Assembly: GCA_016192825.1 (NCBI GenBank) | Contig: JACPTK010000029.1 | Location: 1 to 38,029 of the forward strand | Length of the DNA: 38,029 nt | Origin: Betaproteobacteria bacterium | GTDB lineage: Bacteria > Pseudomonadota > Gammaproteobacteria > Burkholderiales > SG8-41 | Direction of reading: 5' to 3' | Shown: piece by piece, positions 22,492-30,744 of the stretch | Layout: each line of letters starts with the position of its first letter | How positions within the stretch are numbered: the first letter of the stretch is position 1 | Notes under the pieces: model-generated | Seen by the model: the letters and a program-made list of their open reading frames with translations, nothing else | What the model was told of the DNA's origin: nothing | Database searches by the model: none | Position numbers and translations under genes: made by a program

Positions 22492-24263
22492 TGCGCGGCG
22501 CCGGTCTTCTCGGGTTGGGGCGGGGCGGCCTCAGGTCTCGGCAGGAAGCGCTGGAAGAACTTCAACTCGTCGCTTTCCAGCGAGGGATTGGCGACGACGG
22601 TCGGGCGCAGGAAGATCACCAGCTCGGTCTTGCTCACCTGCTCGTCGCGGAAGCGCAGCAGCTCGCCCGCGGCTCCGGCGCGGTCGGCGCCCGGCAGCTG
22701 GTCGCGGCTGCGCCGCGCGTCGTCCTGCATCAGGCCGCCCAGGATCACGGTCTGGCCGTTGCCGACCTGCAGCACCGACTCCATTTCACGGGTCTGGATT
22801 TCGGGCACGCGATTCGGGATCACCAGCGTCGGATTCGGATCGTCCTTGAAGCCGAGGACGCGGGTGATGGTCGGCCGAACGGTAAGCGAAACGCGCGCGT
22901 CGTCGCTCACCTGGGGCGTGACGCTCATCACCAGGCCCACCGCCACGGTCTTGGCAGTCGTGTTGACCGTTTGCGTCGTTCCGGCGGCCTGACTCGTGTT
23001 GGTCGATGCCTGGACCTCGAAATAAACGACGTTGTCCACCACCTTGAGCAGCGCCGTCTGGTTGTTCAGCGCCATCAGCTTGGGGCTGGAGAGCACGCGC
23101 GTGTTGCCGAACTGCTCGAGCAGCTTGACCGTGAGCTGGATGTCGTTCGGGCGCAGGTTGTTCTGGTTGTAGAAGAACGCGAAAAACGGGGCGGCGGCTA
23201 GATTGGTGCCGAGCAGGGCCTGGGAAAAGGCGATGCCGCCGCTTTGCGAGACCTTGGCCCAGTCCACGCCCCCTTGGTAGTTGTTGGAGAGCTGCACTTC
23301 CACGATCGTCGCCTCGATCAGCACCTGGCGCTGCATGGCGCTGACGATGCTGTCGAGGTGCTGCTGCACCAGCTGGTGCTGCTTTTCGGTCGCGTTGACG
23401 GTCACCGTGCCCGACACTGCGTTCACCACCACGTCGTCGGGCAGCAGCGAGGCTTGCTGCTGGGCGGCGCCGCTCGGTCCGCCGGCGATCACCGAAGTCG
23501 CGAGGTTCGGCGCGCCCTGGCCGGCGCGGCTCGCCGCTTCGATCTGTTTCACGCGCAGCTCCTGCTCCTGCTTGACGAGCGCCAGGCGCTCGGCCTTGGC
23601 CTCGGCAGTCAGGCTTTGCAGCCGCGTGGAGTTCAGGATCGCGCGGAGGTTGTCACGCAACTGCTCCCAGAAGTCGTTCTTCGTCGTGGTGCGGACCACG
23701 GTGCTGGAGCCGCTGGCACTCGCGCCGCCCGCGCCGCCGCCGGTTGACGTTGCGATCTCGCCCGTGACTCCGACCGTCGAAGTCGTTTCGCGCGCCATGT
23801 TCACGTAGTTCACGCGGTAGGTCTTCACGTACGGCAGATCCGGCGACACGATGATCGTGTTGCCCTCGAGGCGGTAGCGCATGTTGACCTGCTTGGACAC
23901 GCGCTCGAGGATGGCGGGCAGCGTCTCGTTGATCGCGTTGAGGCTCACCAGGCCGGCCAGCCCCGAATGGATGTCGATGTTCTGCTTGGTGTCGCGCGCG
24001 AGCGCCAGCAGGAGATCCTTCACCGGCACCTCGTTGACGACCACGCTGTAGGTCTGCGGCTTGGGCGCCGGCTTCGGCGGCGGCACGAAGTCGCTCGCCC
24101 GGGCGGGCGGCGGGATCGCGCGATCCGGCTCGGCCTTTGCCGCGGGAGGCGCGGCAATGTGTCCTTCCGAGGGCGGTATGTAGGGCTTGATGTTCGCGCA
24201 GCCGGCCGCAGCCAGAATCAGCGCCAACCCCAAGGGAAAACAGGAGCCCCTCCATTGCGGCAC
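22488..24263 (-). CDS. mshL: MshL: outer-membrane secretin lipoprotein
   Basis: This 591-aa secretin begins at GTG 24263, giving MPQWRGSCFPLGLALILAAAGC, a lipoprotein signal with lipobox Cys22. GGAGG lies 5 nt upstream. ATG 24275 is an alternative; the longer open frame to 24419 has no support. An N0/STN-like domain is present (about 90-175, 'VVVNEVPVKDLLLALARDTKQNIDIHSGL'). The secretin core covers the C-terminal half ('RQVLIEATIVEVQLSNNYQGGVDW', 'ILGGLMQDDARRSRDQLPG', 'SKTELVIFLRPTVV'). It forms the pilus exit channel. The usual VPxLxxIPxxGxLF motif reads LPGADRAGAAGELLRF, a notable divergence. Confidence 0.92.
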   Translation of the reverse strand: MPQWRGSCFPLGLALILAAAGCANIKPYIPPSEGHIAAPPAAKAEPDRAIPPPARASDFVPPPKPAPKPQTYSVVVNEVPVKDLLLALARDTKQNIDIHSGLAGLVSLNAINETLPAILERVSKQVNMRYRLEGNTIIVSPDLPYVKTYRVNYVNMARETTSTVGVTGEIATSTGGGAGGASASGSSTVVRTTTKNDFWEQLRDNLRAILNSTRLQSLTAEAKAERLALVKQEQELRVKQIEAASRAGQGAPNLATSVIAGGPSGAAQQQASLLPDDVVVNAVSGTVTVNATEKQHQLVQQHLDSIVSAMQRQVLIEATIVEVQLSNNYQGGVDWAKVSQSGGIAFSQALLGTNLAAAPFFAFFYNQNNLRPNDIQLTVKLLEQFGNTRVLSSPKLMALNNQTALLKVVDNVVYFEVQASTNTSQAAGTTQTVNTTAKTVAVGLVMSVTPQVSDDARVSLTVRPTITRVLGFKDDPNPTLVIPNRVPEIQTREMESVLQVGNGQTVILGGLMQDDARRSRDQLPGADRAGAAGELLRFRDEQVSKTELVIFLRPTVVANPSLESDELKFFQRFLPRPEAAPPQPEKTGAAQ

Positions 24264-24293
24264 CGATTCCTCCATTCCGGGTGCATTCGTGTA

Positions 24294-24327
24294 AGGAATT
24301 TGTCGAGTGAGCTTCCGACAAATTCCT
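24294..24327. repeat. Palindrome P3 (TTGTCG-core family)
   Basis: A perfect 12-bp inverted repeat: AGGAATTTGTCG (24294-24305) and CGACAAATTCCT (24316-24327), with a 10-nt loop. It lies upstream of mshL, just as P1 lies upstream of the pilin gene. It has no T-run long enough to be a clear terminator. Confidence 0.85.
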
Positions 24328-24415
24328 CGCGCTGCTCCAGTCCGTCGCATCGATCCTCTTCTTCTTCCCTGGCTCTTGCTCCGTCCAACGGTGCGCGAGT
24401 CCGCGCGCGCCGCGG

Positions 24416-25897
24416 TCACGACGATGTCTGATGCTGCCGGATCTCGGCGCGTATGCCCTGCACCGTGCGCAGCAGCGGCTGGCTCGTCTTCAGCGATGCC
24501 GGCAGTTTATCAAGCGCTTCGCGCGCTGCGCGTGGGCTGCTGAAACTTCCGTACAAGACGGTCAGGGACGGTTGCTGCTTCGCCACCGTACGATACACAA
24601 AAACCTTATTTATTTCAACGAACTTTCCCATCGAATTAAGAAGATTTCTGAGCTGCTCCGGGTCATTGGTGCCCAGGAGCTGGATGCTGAAATTGGCGTG
24701 GTTCTCCGTCGCCAGCCATTCGTGCGTGGCGGCGAGGCGCGCTTCGAGCAGGTCGGCCGGCGCGGTGGCCGCCTCGACGATCGCTGCGCTTGCAGCGGGC
24801 GCGGCGGGTCGCGTCCCGCCATCCCCGAGGGCAGACGCAGCGATGTCGGCGGGTGTTGTCGCGATTGCCTGGGGAGCCTGCGAGAGGGGGGCTGCCTGCG
24901 TACCCCGGGGATTAACGAATTCAGGGTCGGCCGCGGCCACGCGGGTGTCCGGCGCCCGCTCCGCCCCGATGGGGACTTGTCCGGCTTGCTGCAGGAGCGC
25001 GTAGATCGCGATGCCGGCGACCGCGCCCGTCGCGACCAGCGCGGCGCCGCGCCACAGGCGGCCCGGTTCGGCGCGGCGCGAGACCTGCTGGCTGAACTCG
25101 CTGTCGCGCACCGCGGCCTCGACGTGCTTCGGCTTGACGGTGTGCGTGTTCTCCGAGAACGCCGCGAGCAGCGCCTTGTCGGCGATGAGGTTGACGCGGC
25201 GGGTCAGCCCGAGGGACGCGCGCGCGATGGATTTCACCACCGCGCTTGAAAACAGGTCGGGCCCCCGGTAGCCCGCCGCGCGCATGCGAAACATGAGGTA
25301 CTCGCGGATCTCTCCCGGCGCGAGCGGCTCGAGCCGGAAGCTGTGGGTGATGCGCTCGCGCAGCTGCCGGATGTTGGGCTGGCGCAGGTTGTCGTCGAGC
25401 TCGGGCTGGCCGAACAGCACGATCTGCAGCAGCTTGTCGTTGCGCGTCTCGAGGTTCGACAGCAGGCGGATCTCCTCCAGCGTGGCGAGCGGCATGCTTT
25501 GCGATTCCTCGACGAACACCACCACGCGCCTGCCCTCGGCGTAGCGGCCGAGCAGGGAATCGTGCAGCGCCTGCATGACCTCGAGGCGCGCCGCGCCCCG
25601 GTCCACCGCCAGCTGCAGCTCGAAGGCGATCGCGTGCAGGATCTCCTCGGGCGAGACGCTGGGATTGGCGATGTAGACCGTGTCGATTTGGGCCGGCAGC
25701 CGCGTCGGCAGCATGTGGCACAGCATGGTCTTGCCGCTGCCGACCTCGCCGGTCACCTTGATGATGCCCTCGCCGTGGCTGATGGCGTAGATCAGCGCCT
25801 CCAGGATCGGGCCGCGGTTGCCCCCGCTGAAGAAAAAGTCGGTGTTGGGCGTGATCTTGAACGGCGCCTGGCTCAGTCCGAAGTGGCTGTAATACAT
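24416..25897 (-). CDS. mshM: MshM: ExeA/GspA-type AAA ATPase with SPOR domain
   Basis: This 493-aa protein begins MYYSHFGLSQAPFKITPNTDFFF, typical of the ExeA/GspA/MshM group. The AAA domain (about 1-265) has Walker A GEVGSGKTML and a variant Walker B VVVFVEES, where the usual Asp is Glu. A membrane helix follows (about 285-305), then an Ala/Pro-rich periplasmic linker. The C-terminal SPOR-like peptidoglycan-binding domain is at about 405-480 ('FSIQLLGTNDPEQL...VFVYRTVAKQQPSLTVLYGSFSS'). Such proteins help insert the secretin through the cell wall. It is the first gene of the pilus cluster; mshL follows after 152 nt. Confidence 0.88.
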   Translation of the reverse strand: MYYSHFGLSQAPFKITPNTDFFFSGGNRGPILEALIYAISHGEGIIKVTGEVGSGKTMLCHMLPTRLPAQIDTVYIANPSVSPEEILHAIAFELQLAVDRGAARLEVMQALHDSLLGRYAEGRRVVVFVEESQSMPLATLEEIRLLSNLETRNDKLLQIVLFGQPELDDNLRQPNIRQLRERITHSFRLEPLAPGEIREYLMFRMRAAGYRGPDLFSSAVVKSIARASLGLTRRVNLIADKALLAAFSENTHTVKPKHVEAAVRDSEFSQQVSRRAEPGRLWRGAALVATGAVAGIAIYALLQQAGQVPIGAERAPDTRVAAADPEFVNPRGTQAAPLSQAPQAIATTPADIAASALGDGGTRPAAPAASAAIVEAATAPADLLEARLAATHEWLATENHANFSIQLLGTNDPEQLRNLLNSMGKFVEINKVFVYRTVAKQQPSLTVLYGSFSSPRAAREALDKLPASLKTSQPLLRTVQGIRAEIRQHQTSS

Positions 25898-25933
25898 CGC
25901 GGGTCCCGTTAGAACCTGCTACAAAACGACCCA

Positions 25934-26045
25934 CCCCTCCTTTTCAAGGAGGGGTGGCGTGTCAGCGCCGGGGTGGTTGCAACGCTGCGTATCAAGCCCA
26001 CCACCCCGCTCGCATGCGCGAGCACCCCTCCTCGGTAAGGAGGGG
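25934..26045. repeat. REPIN-like doublet G3
   Basis: Two inverted units. The first is CCCCTCCT (25934-25941)/AGGAGGGG (25947-25954) then a variable stem and GGGGTGGTT. The second is ACCACCCCG, a variable stem with loop GCATGC, then CCCCTCCT/AGGAGGGG. It fills the gap between the regulator gene and mshM. Confidence 0.88.
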
Positions 26046-26071
26046 AACGATCCGTGTCAGGTCAAGGCAAC

Positions 26072-27538
26072 TCATTTTGCGGCCGGTCGCGCCGCCTTCG
26101 CGGCCTCGCTCTCGGCGCCGTAGCCCTGCATGCGGCTGTAGAGGGTGGTGCGGTGGATGCCGAGAAGCTTCGCCGCCTGGGTGAGGTTGCCTTGCGTGAT
26201 CATGAGCGCCGCCTCGACGTAGCCGCGCTCCCACTGGGACAGCGTGGTGTCGAGACTGAAGTTCTTGTGCAGCTGCAGGTGGCGCTTTGCCGCCTCCAGC
26301 ACGGCCTTGAAATCCTGCCCCCCGGCGAGGCCCGGCAGCTCGACGTCGAGGCTCTCCATGTCGAGCTCCGCCTGCAGCGCGTCCACGTCCACCGCCTGTC
26401 CGGCGAATTTCGTCGTGAGCCGGATCACGATGTTGCGCAGCTCGCGCACGTTGCCGGGGAAGCTGTAGTCGAGCCAGACGCCCATCGCGGCCGCGTCGGG
26501 CTGGAACGGGTCGACGCGCGCCTGGCGCGCGTAAAACTCCCGGAAATGGTCGAGGAGGATGCGCTTGTCGTCGCCGAGATCGCGCAGCGGCGGCACGCCG
26601 ATGGTGAACACCGACAGCCGGTGGTAGAGATCGGCGCGGAAGCGCCCGGCGCGGATTTCCTGCCGCATGTCGCGGTTGGTGGCCGCGATCACGCGCGCAT
26701 TGGAAACGCGGCTCTGCGTCTCGCCCACGCGCTGGTACTCGCCGTTTTCGAGCACCCGCAGCAGCTTCGCCTGCAGCTCGAGCGGAAGCTCGCCGATCTC
26801 GTCGAGGAACAGGGTGGAATCCTGCGCGTCCTCGAAATAGCCCGCGCGCGAGGTGGTGGCGCCGGTAAACGACCCCTTCGCATAGCCGAACAGCGTCGGC
26901 TCCACCAGCGTCGGCGAGATCGCCGCGCAATTGAGCGCGAGGAACGGCCGTGATGCCCGCTGGCTCATGCGGTGCAGGGCGCTCGCGACCAGCTCCTTGC
27001 CGCTGCCGGACTCGCCCTCGATCAGCACCGGGAACGGGGCGTTGGCGAACTGGGAAATCTGCTGGCGCAGCTTCTCGACCAGCATGCTTTTTCCGAGCAG
27101 CCCGCCTTCCGCCTCCGCGCGCAGCTCGGCCTCCCGCACCTCGAGGGCGCGATTGAGCAGCGTCTTCAGCGTTTCCGGCTCGCACGGCTTGGCGACGAAC
27201 TCGATGGCCCCGAGCGTGCGGGCGTGGCGCGCGTTGGTCTCGTCGCTCTGGCCCGAGAGCACCACGATCTTGATGCCGGGGGAATGGGCGATCAGCTCGC
27301 TGATCAGGCGGAAGCCCTCGTCGGGGCGGTGCGGGGTGGGCGGCAGCCCGAGGTCGATCAGGGCGAGCTGCGGGGCATGATCGAGTTGGGTGAGCAGGCT
27401 CTTCACCCGGGCCCGCGAATCCGCGACGAACACCGTGAAGTCGCGGCTCAGCACGAAATTGAGCGTATCCGTGATCAGCGGATCGTCGTCGACGATCAGC
27501 AACTCGGGTTTGGCTTGCTCAGCTTGCTTGACCGCCAC
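26072..27538 (-). CDS. Sigma54-dependent response regulator (enhancer-binding protein)
   Basis: This 488-aa protein has three domains. The receiver (about 12-130) has acidic cluster DDD (17-19) and phospho-acceptor Asp62 in [10 protein letters not shown]. The sigma54-interacting AAA+ domain (about 150-380) has Walker A GESGSGKE and the loop GSFTGA, a common variant of GAFTGA. A Fis-type helix-turn-helix lies near the C-terminus ([20 protein letters not shown]). Layout resembles PrsR-type regulators. It lies directly upstream of the pilus cluster on the same strand. The two sigma54 promoters found at 969-983 and 10421-10435 are its obvious candidate targets, and the kinase at 2960-4651 its candidate partner (inference). 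Confidence 0.93.
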   Translation of the reverse strand: MAVKQAEQAKPELLIVDDDPLITDTLNFVLSRDFTVFVADSRARVKSLLTQLDHAPQLALIDLGLPPTPHRPDEGFRLISELIAHSPGIKIVVLSGQSDETNARHARTLGAIEFVAKPCEPETLKTLLNRALEVREAELRAEAEGGLLGKSMLVEKLRQQISQFANAPFPVLIEGESGSGKELVASALHRMSQRASRPFLALNCAAISPTLVEPTLFGYAKGSFTGATTSRAGYFEDAQDSTLFLDEIGELPLELQAKLLRVLENGEYQRVGETQSRVSNARVIAATNRDMRQEIRAGRFRADLYHRLSVFTIGVPPLRDLGDDKRILLDHFREFYARQARVDPFQPDAAAMGVWLDYSFPGNVRELRNIVIRLTTKFAGQAVDVDALQAELDMESLDVELPGLAGGQDFKAVLEAAKRHLQLHKNFSLDTTLSQWERGYVEAALMITQGNLTQAAKLLGIHRTTLYSRMQGYGAESEAAKAARPAAK

Positions 27539-27586
27539 TCTGATGGCCCCTTAGCGCATGCCCCTGCTGGTGCCGGTAAGTATCGC

Positions 27587-27678
27587 CGCGCGCGCTGAAC
27601 GGCGATCGCGCCGTCCGTTCCAACGCGCGGAATTAAAGCGGCGCCGCCACCTCACGGAGGGCGGCGTCCGCTTTAATT
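27587..27678. repeat. Two-hairpin element D1
   Basis: Hairpin one is built around ACGGCG-ATCG-CGCCGT (27599-27614), flanked by complementary CGCGCG sequences. Hairpin two pairs AATTAAAGCGG + CGCCGCC (27631-27648) with GGCGGCG + CCGCTTTAATT (27660-27678, one bulged T). A clearly related copy is present in opposite orientation at 36849-36922. D1 lies in the gap between the ABC ATPase and regulator genes. Confidence 0.85.
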
Positions 27679-27683
27679 GTATA

Positions 27684-28427
27684 TTAGGGGGTTGCCGCTG
27701 GCGCGGCGTTGCCGCCGATGCAGTCAAGAAAGGCCCTTTCCAGGTCCGGCGCGCCGTGGCGGGCGATCAGTTCCCGGGGGCTGCCGGCGAAACGCAACCG
27801 CCCGGCGTGGACCACCGCCATGCGGTCGCACAATTCGGCGACGTCGATCAGCGCGTGGGAAGTGAAGAAAACGGTGCGCCCGGCGCGCCGCAGTTCCCCG
27901 AGCTCCTCCTTCAGCAGGGCCCGCGCCTTGGGATCGAGCCCGCCGGTCGGCTCGTCGAGCACGTAGAGGTCCTTGCCGGAGAGCAGGCACACGGCAAGGC
28001 CCAGCTTCTGCGTCATGCCCTTCGAGTAGGTGCGCGCCGGGCGGTCGAGCGCGGAGAGATCCAGGTCGAGCGCGCCGAACAGGCGCGCCACCCGCGCCTC
28101 GTCGTAGGGCGCGCGGTAGAGCTCCAGCAGGTAACGGACGAAATCCCGGCCGGTGAGATAGAAGGGCGGATTGAAGCGCTCCGGCAGGAACGCAAGCCGG
28201 GCGCGCGCCGCGGTGGCGCGGTGAGGCAAGTCGAAAATCTCGATCGCGCCGCCGTCCGTGTCGCAGAAATCGAGCAGGCATTTGATCAGGGTGGTCTTGC
28301 CCGCGCCGTTGACGCCGACCAGCCCGAAGAATTCACCGCGCGCGACCTCGAGCGAAAACTCGCTCAACGCCGGCACCCCGGCATAGGTCTTCGCGACCCG
28401 GGCAAAGCGCAGCGCGATCTCGCTCAT
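27684..28427 (-). CDS. ABC transporter ATP-binding protein (ABC-2 type, orphan)
   Basis: This 247-aa ATPase has Walker A GVNGAGKTTL, signature YSKGMTQKLGLA, Walker B LYVLDEPTGGLD and switch His in FFTSHAL. It is of the NosF/drug-exporter type that pairs with ABC-2 permeases. No permease is adjacent. The only orphan ABC-2 permease in the window is at 2038-2820, on the same strand and 25 kb away. In this reading the two were separated by rearrangement or remain a split pair. It precedes the sigma54 regulator and pilus genes; co-transcription is possible but interrupted by hairpin element D1. Substrate unknown. Confidence 0.9.
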   Translation of the reverse strand: MSEIALRFARVAKTYAGVPALSEFSLEVARGEFFGLVGVNGAGKTTLIKCLLDFCDTDGGAIEIFDLPHRATAARARLAFLPERFNPPFYLTGRDFVRYLLELYRAPYDEARVARLFGALDLDLSALDRPARTYSKGMTQKLGLAVCLLSGKDLYVLDEPTGGLDPKARALLKEELGELRRAGRTVFFTSHALIDVAELCDRMAVVHAGRLRFAGSPRELIARHGAPDLERAFLDCIGGNAAPAATP

Positions 28428-28482
28428 ATCAAGCTAAGTTATCGCAATGGCCGGGCCGCCACAACCGCCGCCGCCCGAAGGC

Positions 28483-28581
28483 GTGAATAGTGATTGGTGA
28501 ATAGTGAATGGAGTGAACCATCTGCAATCGGCGTCGACGGTCTAGTCCAATCACCAATCACCAATCACCAATCACCAATCA
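28483..28581. repeat. Heptamer array H10, inverted arms
   Basis: The left arm is GTGAATA, GTGATTG, GTGAATA, GTGAATG (28483-28510). After a 36-nt spacer the right arm has five perfect CCAATCA units (28547-28581). It ends at CGCCTTTC (28582-28589), which contains the start of the epimerase stop codon. It fills the gap between the ATPase and epimerase genes. Confidence 0.95.
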
Positions 28582-28587
28582 CGCCTT

Positions 28588-29475
28588 TCACGTCTGGGCG
28601 AGCGCCGCTTCCGCGTCCCGGGTGGTACACCATCCGAGCTCGACCGCCGCGCGCCGGCAATTCAGCAGCAGGGTCCGCGTCAGGCCCTCGACCCAGGCCG
28701 GCTCCCCGCCCCATCCCGACAGGCGCCACGCCGCGCCGGCGCCCGCGCGCGCGGCGAACAGCGGCAGCGGCACCGCAAAGCGATGCCGGCTCCGGACGAT
28801 TTCGCGGAAGCTGAAGTTCTCCTCGACCGCGAGATTGAAGGCGCCCCGCGCCTCCCGCTGAAGCGCGAGCAGGACCGCGCGCGCCACATCCTGCTCGTGC
28901 ACGCATTGCAGCAGCGGCTGGGGGTCGGGCAGGCGCGCGTAGCAGCGCAGGCCGAGCAACTGCTTCAACAGCGGCTGCGCGTGGGGGCCGAGGATCAGGT
29001 GCGGCCGCAGCCGCACGCATTCCGGGAACTCGATCGCGAGCAGCTTCTCCAGATGCGCGTTGTGCTGCGCGTAGAGAAAACCGCTCGGCGGGTTGAGCGG
29101 GGCTTCCTCCCGCACGTGCACGCCGCCGCCGTAGACCGCCGCGCTCGACATGTGGATGAGACGCTTGAGGCCGGCCCGGCGCGCGGCGTGGAAGGCCTTG
29201 TGGCTGCCGGCGACGTTGACGTCGAACATCTCCCGCTCGGGCATTTTCCCGCGCAGCACGACGAAGGCGAGATGCACCAGCGCGTCATGGCCCTCCATCA
29301 GGGGCTCGAGCCGCGGGCTGCGGATGTCGAGTTGAGCCGCGTGGAATTTGGGGTGCCGGAATACGGGCGCGGCGAGATCGATGCCGGTGACGCGCTCGAC
29401 ATCCTTCCGGTCGCACAGGAGGGGCAGCAGCGTTGCGGCCAGGTGCGAACTCGAACCGGTGACGAAGACGCGCAT
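28588..29475 (-). CDS. NAD-dependent epimerase/dehydratase-like protein (degenerate motifs)
   Basis: This 295-aa extended short-chain dehydrogenase-like protein starts MRVFVTGSSSHLAATLL at 29475, after AAGGGCC. The Rossmann motif TGxxGxxG is altered (TGSSSHLA). The catalytic YxxxK reads YAQHN, so the Lys is replaced by Asn, although Ser (MSSAAVYGG) and Tyr are present. Blocks DALVHLAFVVLRG and DVNVAGSHKAFHAARRAGLKRLIHMSS are typical of UDP-sugar epimerases. The family role would be nucleotide-sugar modification, but the altered residues make normal catalysis doubtful. It may bind NAD(P) as a regulator or act on a different substrate. Confidence 0.82.
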   Translation of the reverse strand: MRVFVTGSSSHLAATLLPLLCDRKDVERVTGIDLAAPVFRHPKFHAAQLDIRSPRLEPLMEGHDALVHLAFVVLRGKMPEREMFDVNVAGSHKAFHAARRAGLKRLIHMSSAAVYGGGVHVREEAPLNPPSGFLYAQHNAHLEKLLAIEFPECVRLRPHLILGPHAQPLLKQLLGLRCYARLPDPQPLLQCVHEQDVARAVLLALQREARGAFNLAVEENFSFREIVRSRHRFAVPLPLFAARAGAGAAWRLSGWGGEPAWVEGLTRTLLLNCRRAAVELGWCTTRDAEAALAQT

Positions 29476-29480
29476 GGCCC

Positions 29481-29519
29481 TTAGCAGCTTGTCGGACTTT
29501 CGCCCCGACAAGCTGCTAA
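29481..29519. repeat. Palindrome P4 (TTGTCG-core family)
   Basis: A perfect 15-bp inverted repeat: TTAGCAGCTTGTCGG (29481-29495) and CCGACAAGCTGCTAA (29505-29519), with a 9-nt loop. It is the leader region of the epimerase gene. A second, spread pair AGCCTGTCGG (29702-29711)/CCGACAGGCT (29772-29781) nearby is clearly related. Confidence 0.88.
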
Positions 29520-29937
29520 ATGGAACGACAGGTTGCGCGGGGCTGCAGTCAACCTGAATGGCGTGGGTACGTTAGGCAAGCAGGGCATATCGATTGTGAG
29601 GCATGGGTGATGATTGGGTGTGCCTCGCCTACAATGTGAAGCGGATGCACCGGATGCAGTGCGCCTGAATGAAGGTTCCGGGCCAATACATACCCCATTA
29701 CAGCCTGTCGGCTCGGCGATAACCAAGAGCGACTACCCAGGCGTTCACACCGACCGTTCATGATGCCAAGTCCGACAGGCTGCTAGGATCAAGGATCAAG
29801 GGACAAGAATCAAGGACTCAGGAGATGCCGCCGACGGGATCACCCGGTTTCCCGTTAAGGCCGGCATCAATGTTCGTTGTTGGTGCCGTCCGGGTGGTTT
29901 AAAATTGGCGCCTTTTTGGAGCAGACGCTCCGGCCGG
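29520..29937. other. Gene-free spacer between the epimerase and mla operon
   Basis: This 418-nt stretch contains no convincing gene. It holds the inverted pair AGCCTGTCGG/CCGACAGGCT (29702-29781) enclosing 60 nt, which may be the ends of a small decayed mobile element. It also holds heptamer array H11. The phrase around 29605-29640 resembles interspersed intergenic repeats often mis-annotated as small proteins. The mla promoter must lie near 29850-29930 but is not obvious. Confidence 0.5.
29786..29820. repeat. Heptamer array H11 (5 units)
   Basis: GGATCAA twice, then GGGACAA, GAATCAA, GGACTCA. It abuts the right end of the inverted repeat at 29772-29781. No opposing arm is seen. Confidence 0.85.
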
Positions 29938-30744
29938 ATGGAAAACCTCGTTGAAATCAAGGACGTCAACTTCGCGTACGACGTCCGTCCCGTGCTCAAG
30001 GGCATCAACATGACGGTGCCGCGCGGGAAGATCGTGGCCATCATGGGCCTCTCCGGCTGCGGCAAGACGACCATCCTGCGCATGATCGCCGGCGTGTTGA
30101 GGCCCAAGACCGGAACGGTGAAGGTCGCCGGACGCGTCATGCACCAGCTCGACCACGAGGCGCTTTACGCCATGCGCCGCAAGATGGGCATGCTCTACCA
30201 GTTTGGCGCGCTGTTCACCGACCTCTCCGCGTTCGACAACGTCGCCTTCCAGATGCGCGAGCACACGAGCCTCCCGGAACCCATGATCCAGGACCTGGTG
30301 ATGATGAAGCTGCACGCGGTGGGGCTGCGCGGCGCCCAGCACATGATGCCGTCGGAGCTTTCGGGCGGCATGGCGCGGCGGGTGGCGCTCGCCCGGGCGA
30401 TCGCGCTCGATCCGACGCTCATCATGTACGACGAGCCGTTCACCGGGCTCGACCCGATCTCGATGGGCGTCATCAGCAACCTCACCCGGAGCCTCAACGA
30501 CGCGCTCGGGGCGACGTCCATCATCGTCACGCACGACGTGCAGGAGTCGCTCAAGATCGTGGATTACGTGTACTTCATGTCGGACGGGATGGTCGTCGCG
30601 CAGGGCACGCCCGACGACATCCGCAATTCGAAGGCCCCGTTCGTGCACCAGTTCGTGTGGGGCGAGATGGACGGCCCGATGCCGTTCCATTACCCGGGCG
30701 CGCCGTACGCGGCCGACCTGGAGCTGGAGGGCGCCCGTGCCTGA
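29938..30744 (+). CDS. mlaF: MlaF: ATPase of the Mla phospholipid transporter
   Basis: This 268-aa ABC ATPase starts [24 protein letters not shown]. It has Walker [12 protein letters not shown], signature [16 protein letters not shown], Walker [13 protein letters not shown] and switch His in IIVTHDV. It energises MlaE in moving phospholipids between the inner membrane and the periplasmic carrier MlaC. The start is set at ATG 29938; an upstream in-frame TTG (29905) is unlikely. The gene overlaps mlaE by 8 nt. The order mlaF-E-D-C-B followed by ibaG and murA is the conserved proteobacterial arrangement. Confidence 0.95.
   Translation: MENLVEIKDVNFAYDVRPVLKGINMTVPRGKIVAIMGLSGCGKTTILRMIAGVLRPKTGTVKVAGRVMHQLDHEALYAMRRKMGMLYQFGALFTDLSAFDNVAFQMREHTSLPEPMIQDLVMMKLHAVGLRGAQHMMPSELSGGMARRVALARAIALDPTLIMYDEPFTGLDPISMGVISNLTRSLNDALGATSIIVTHDVQESLKIVDYVYFMSDGMVVAQGTPDDIRNSKAPFVHQFVWGEMDGPMPFHYPGAPYAADLELEGARA

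Noticed and set aside
24264-24419. N-terminal extension of the secretin to 24419
   Set aside because: It is Arg-rich, has no signal sequence, and crosses palindrome P3. The GTG at 24263 gives a proper lipoprotein signal and has GGAGG upstream.
28444-28458. A sigma54-like sequence upstream of the ABC ATPase (9 of 11 positions)
   Set aside because: The predicted transcript would start only about 6 nt before the start codon, leaving no room for a ribosome site.
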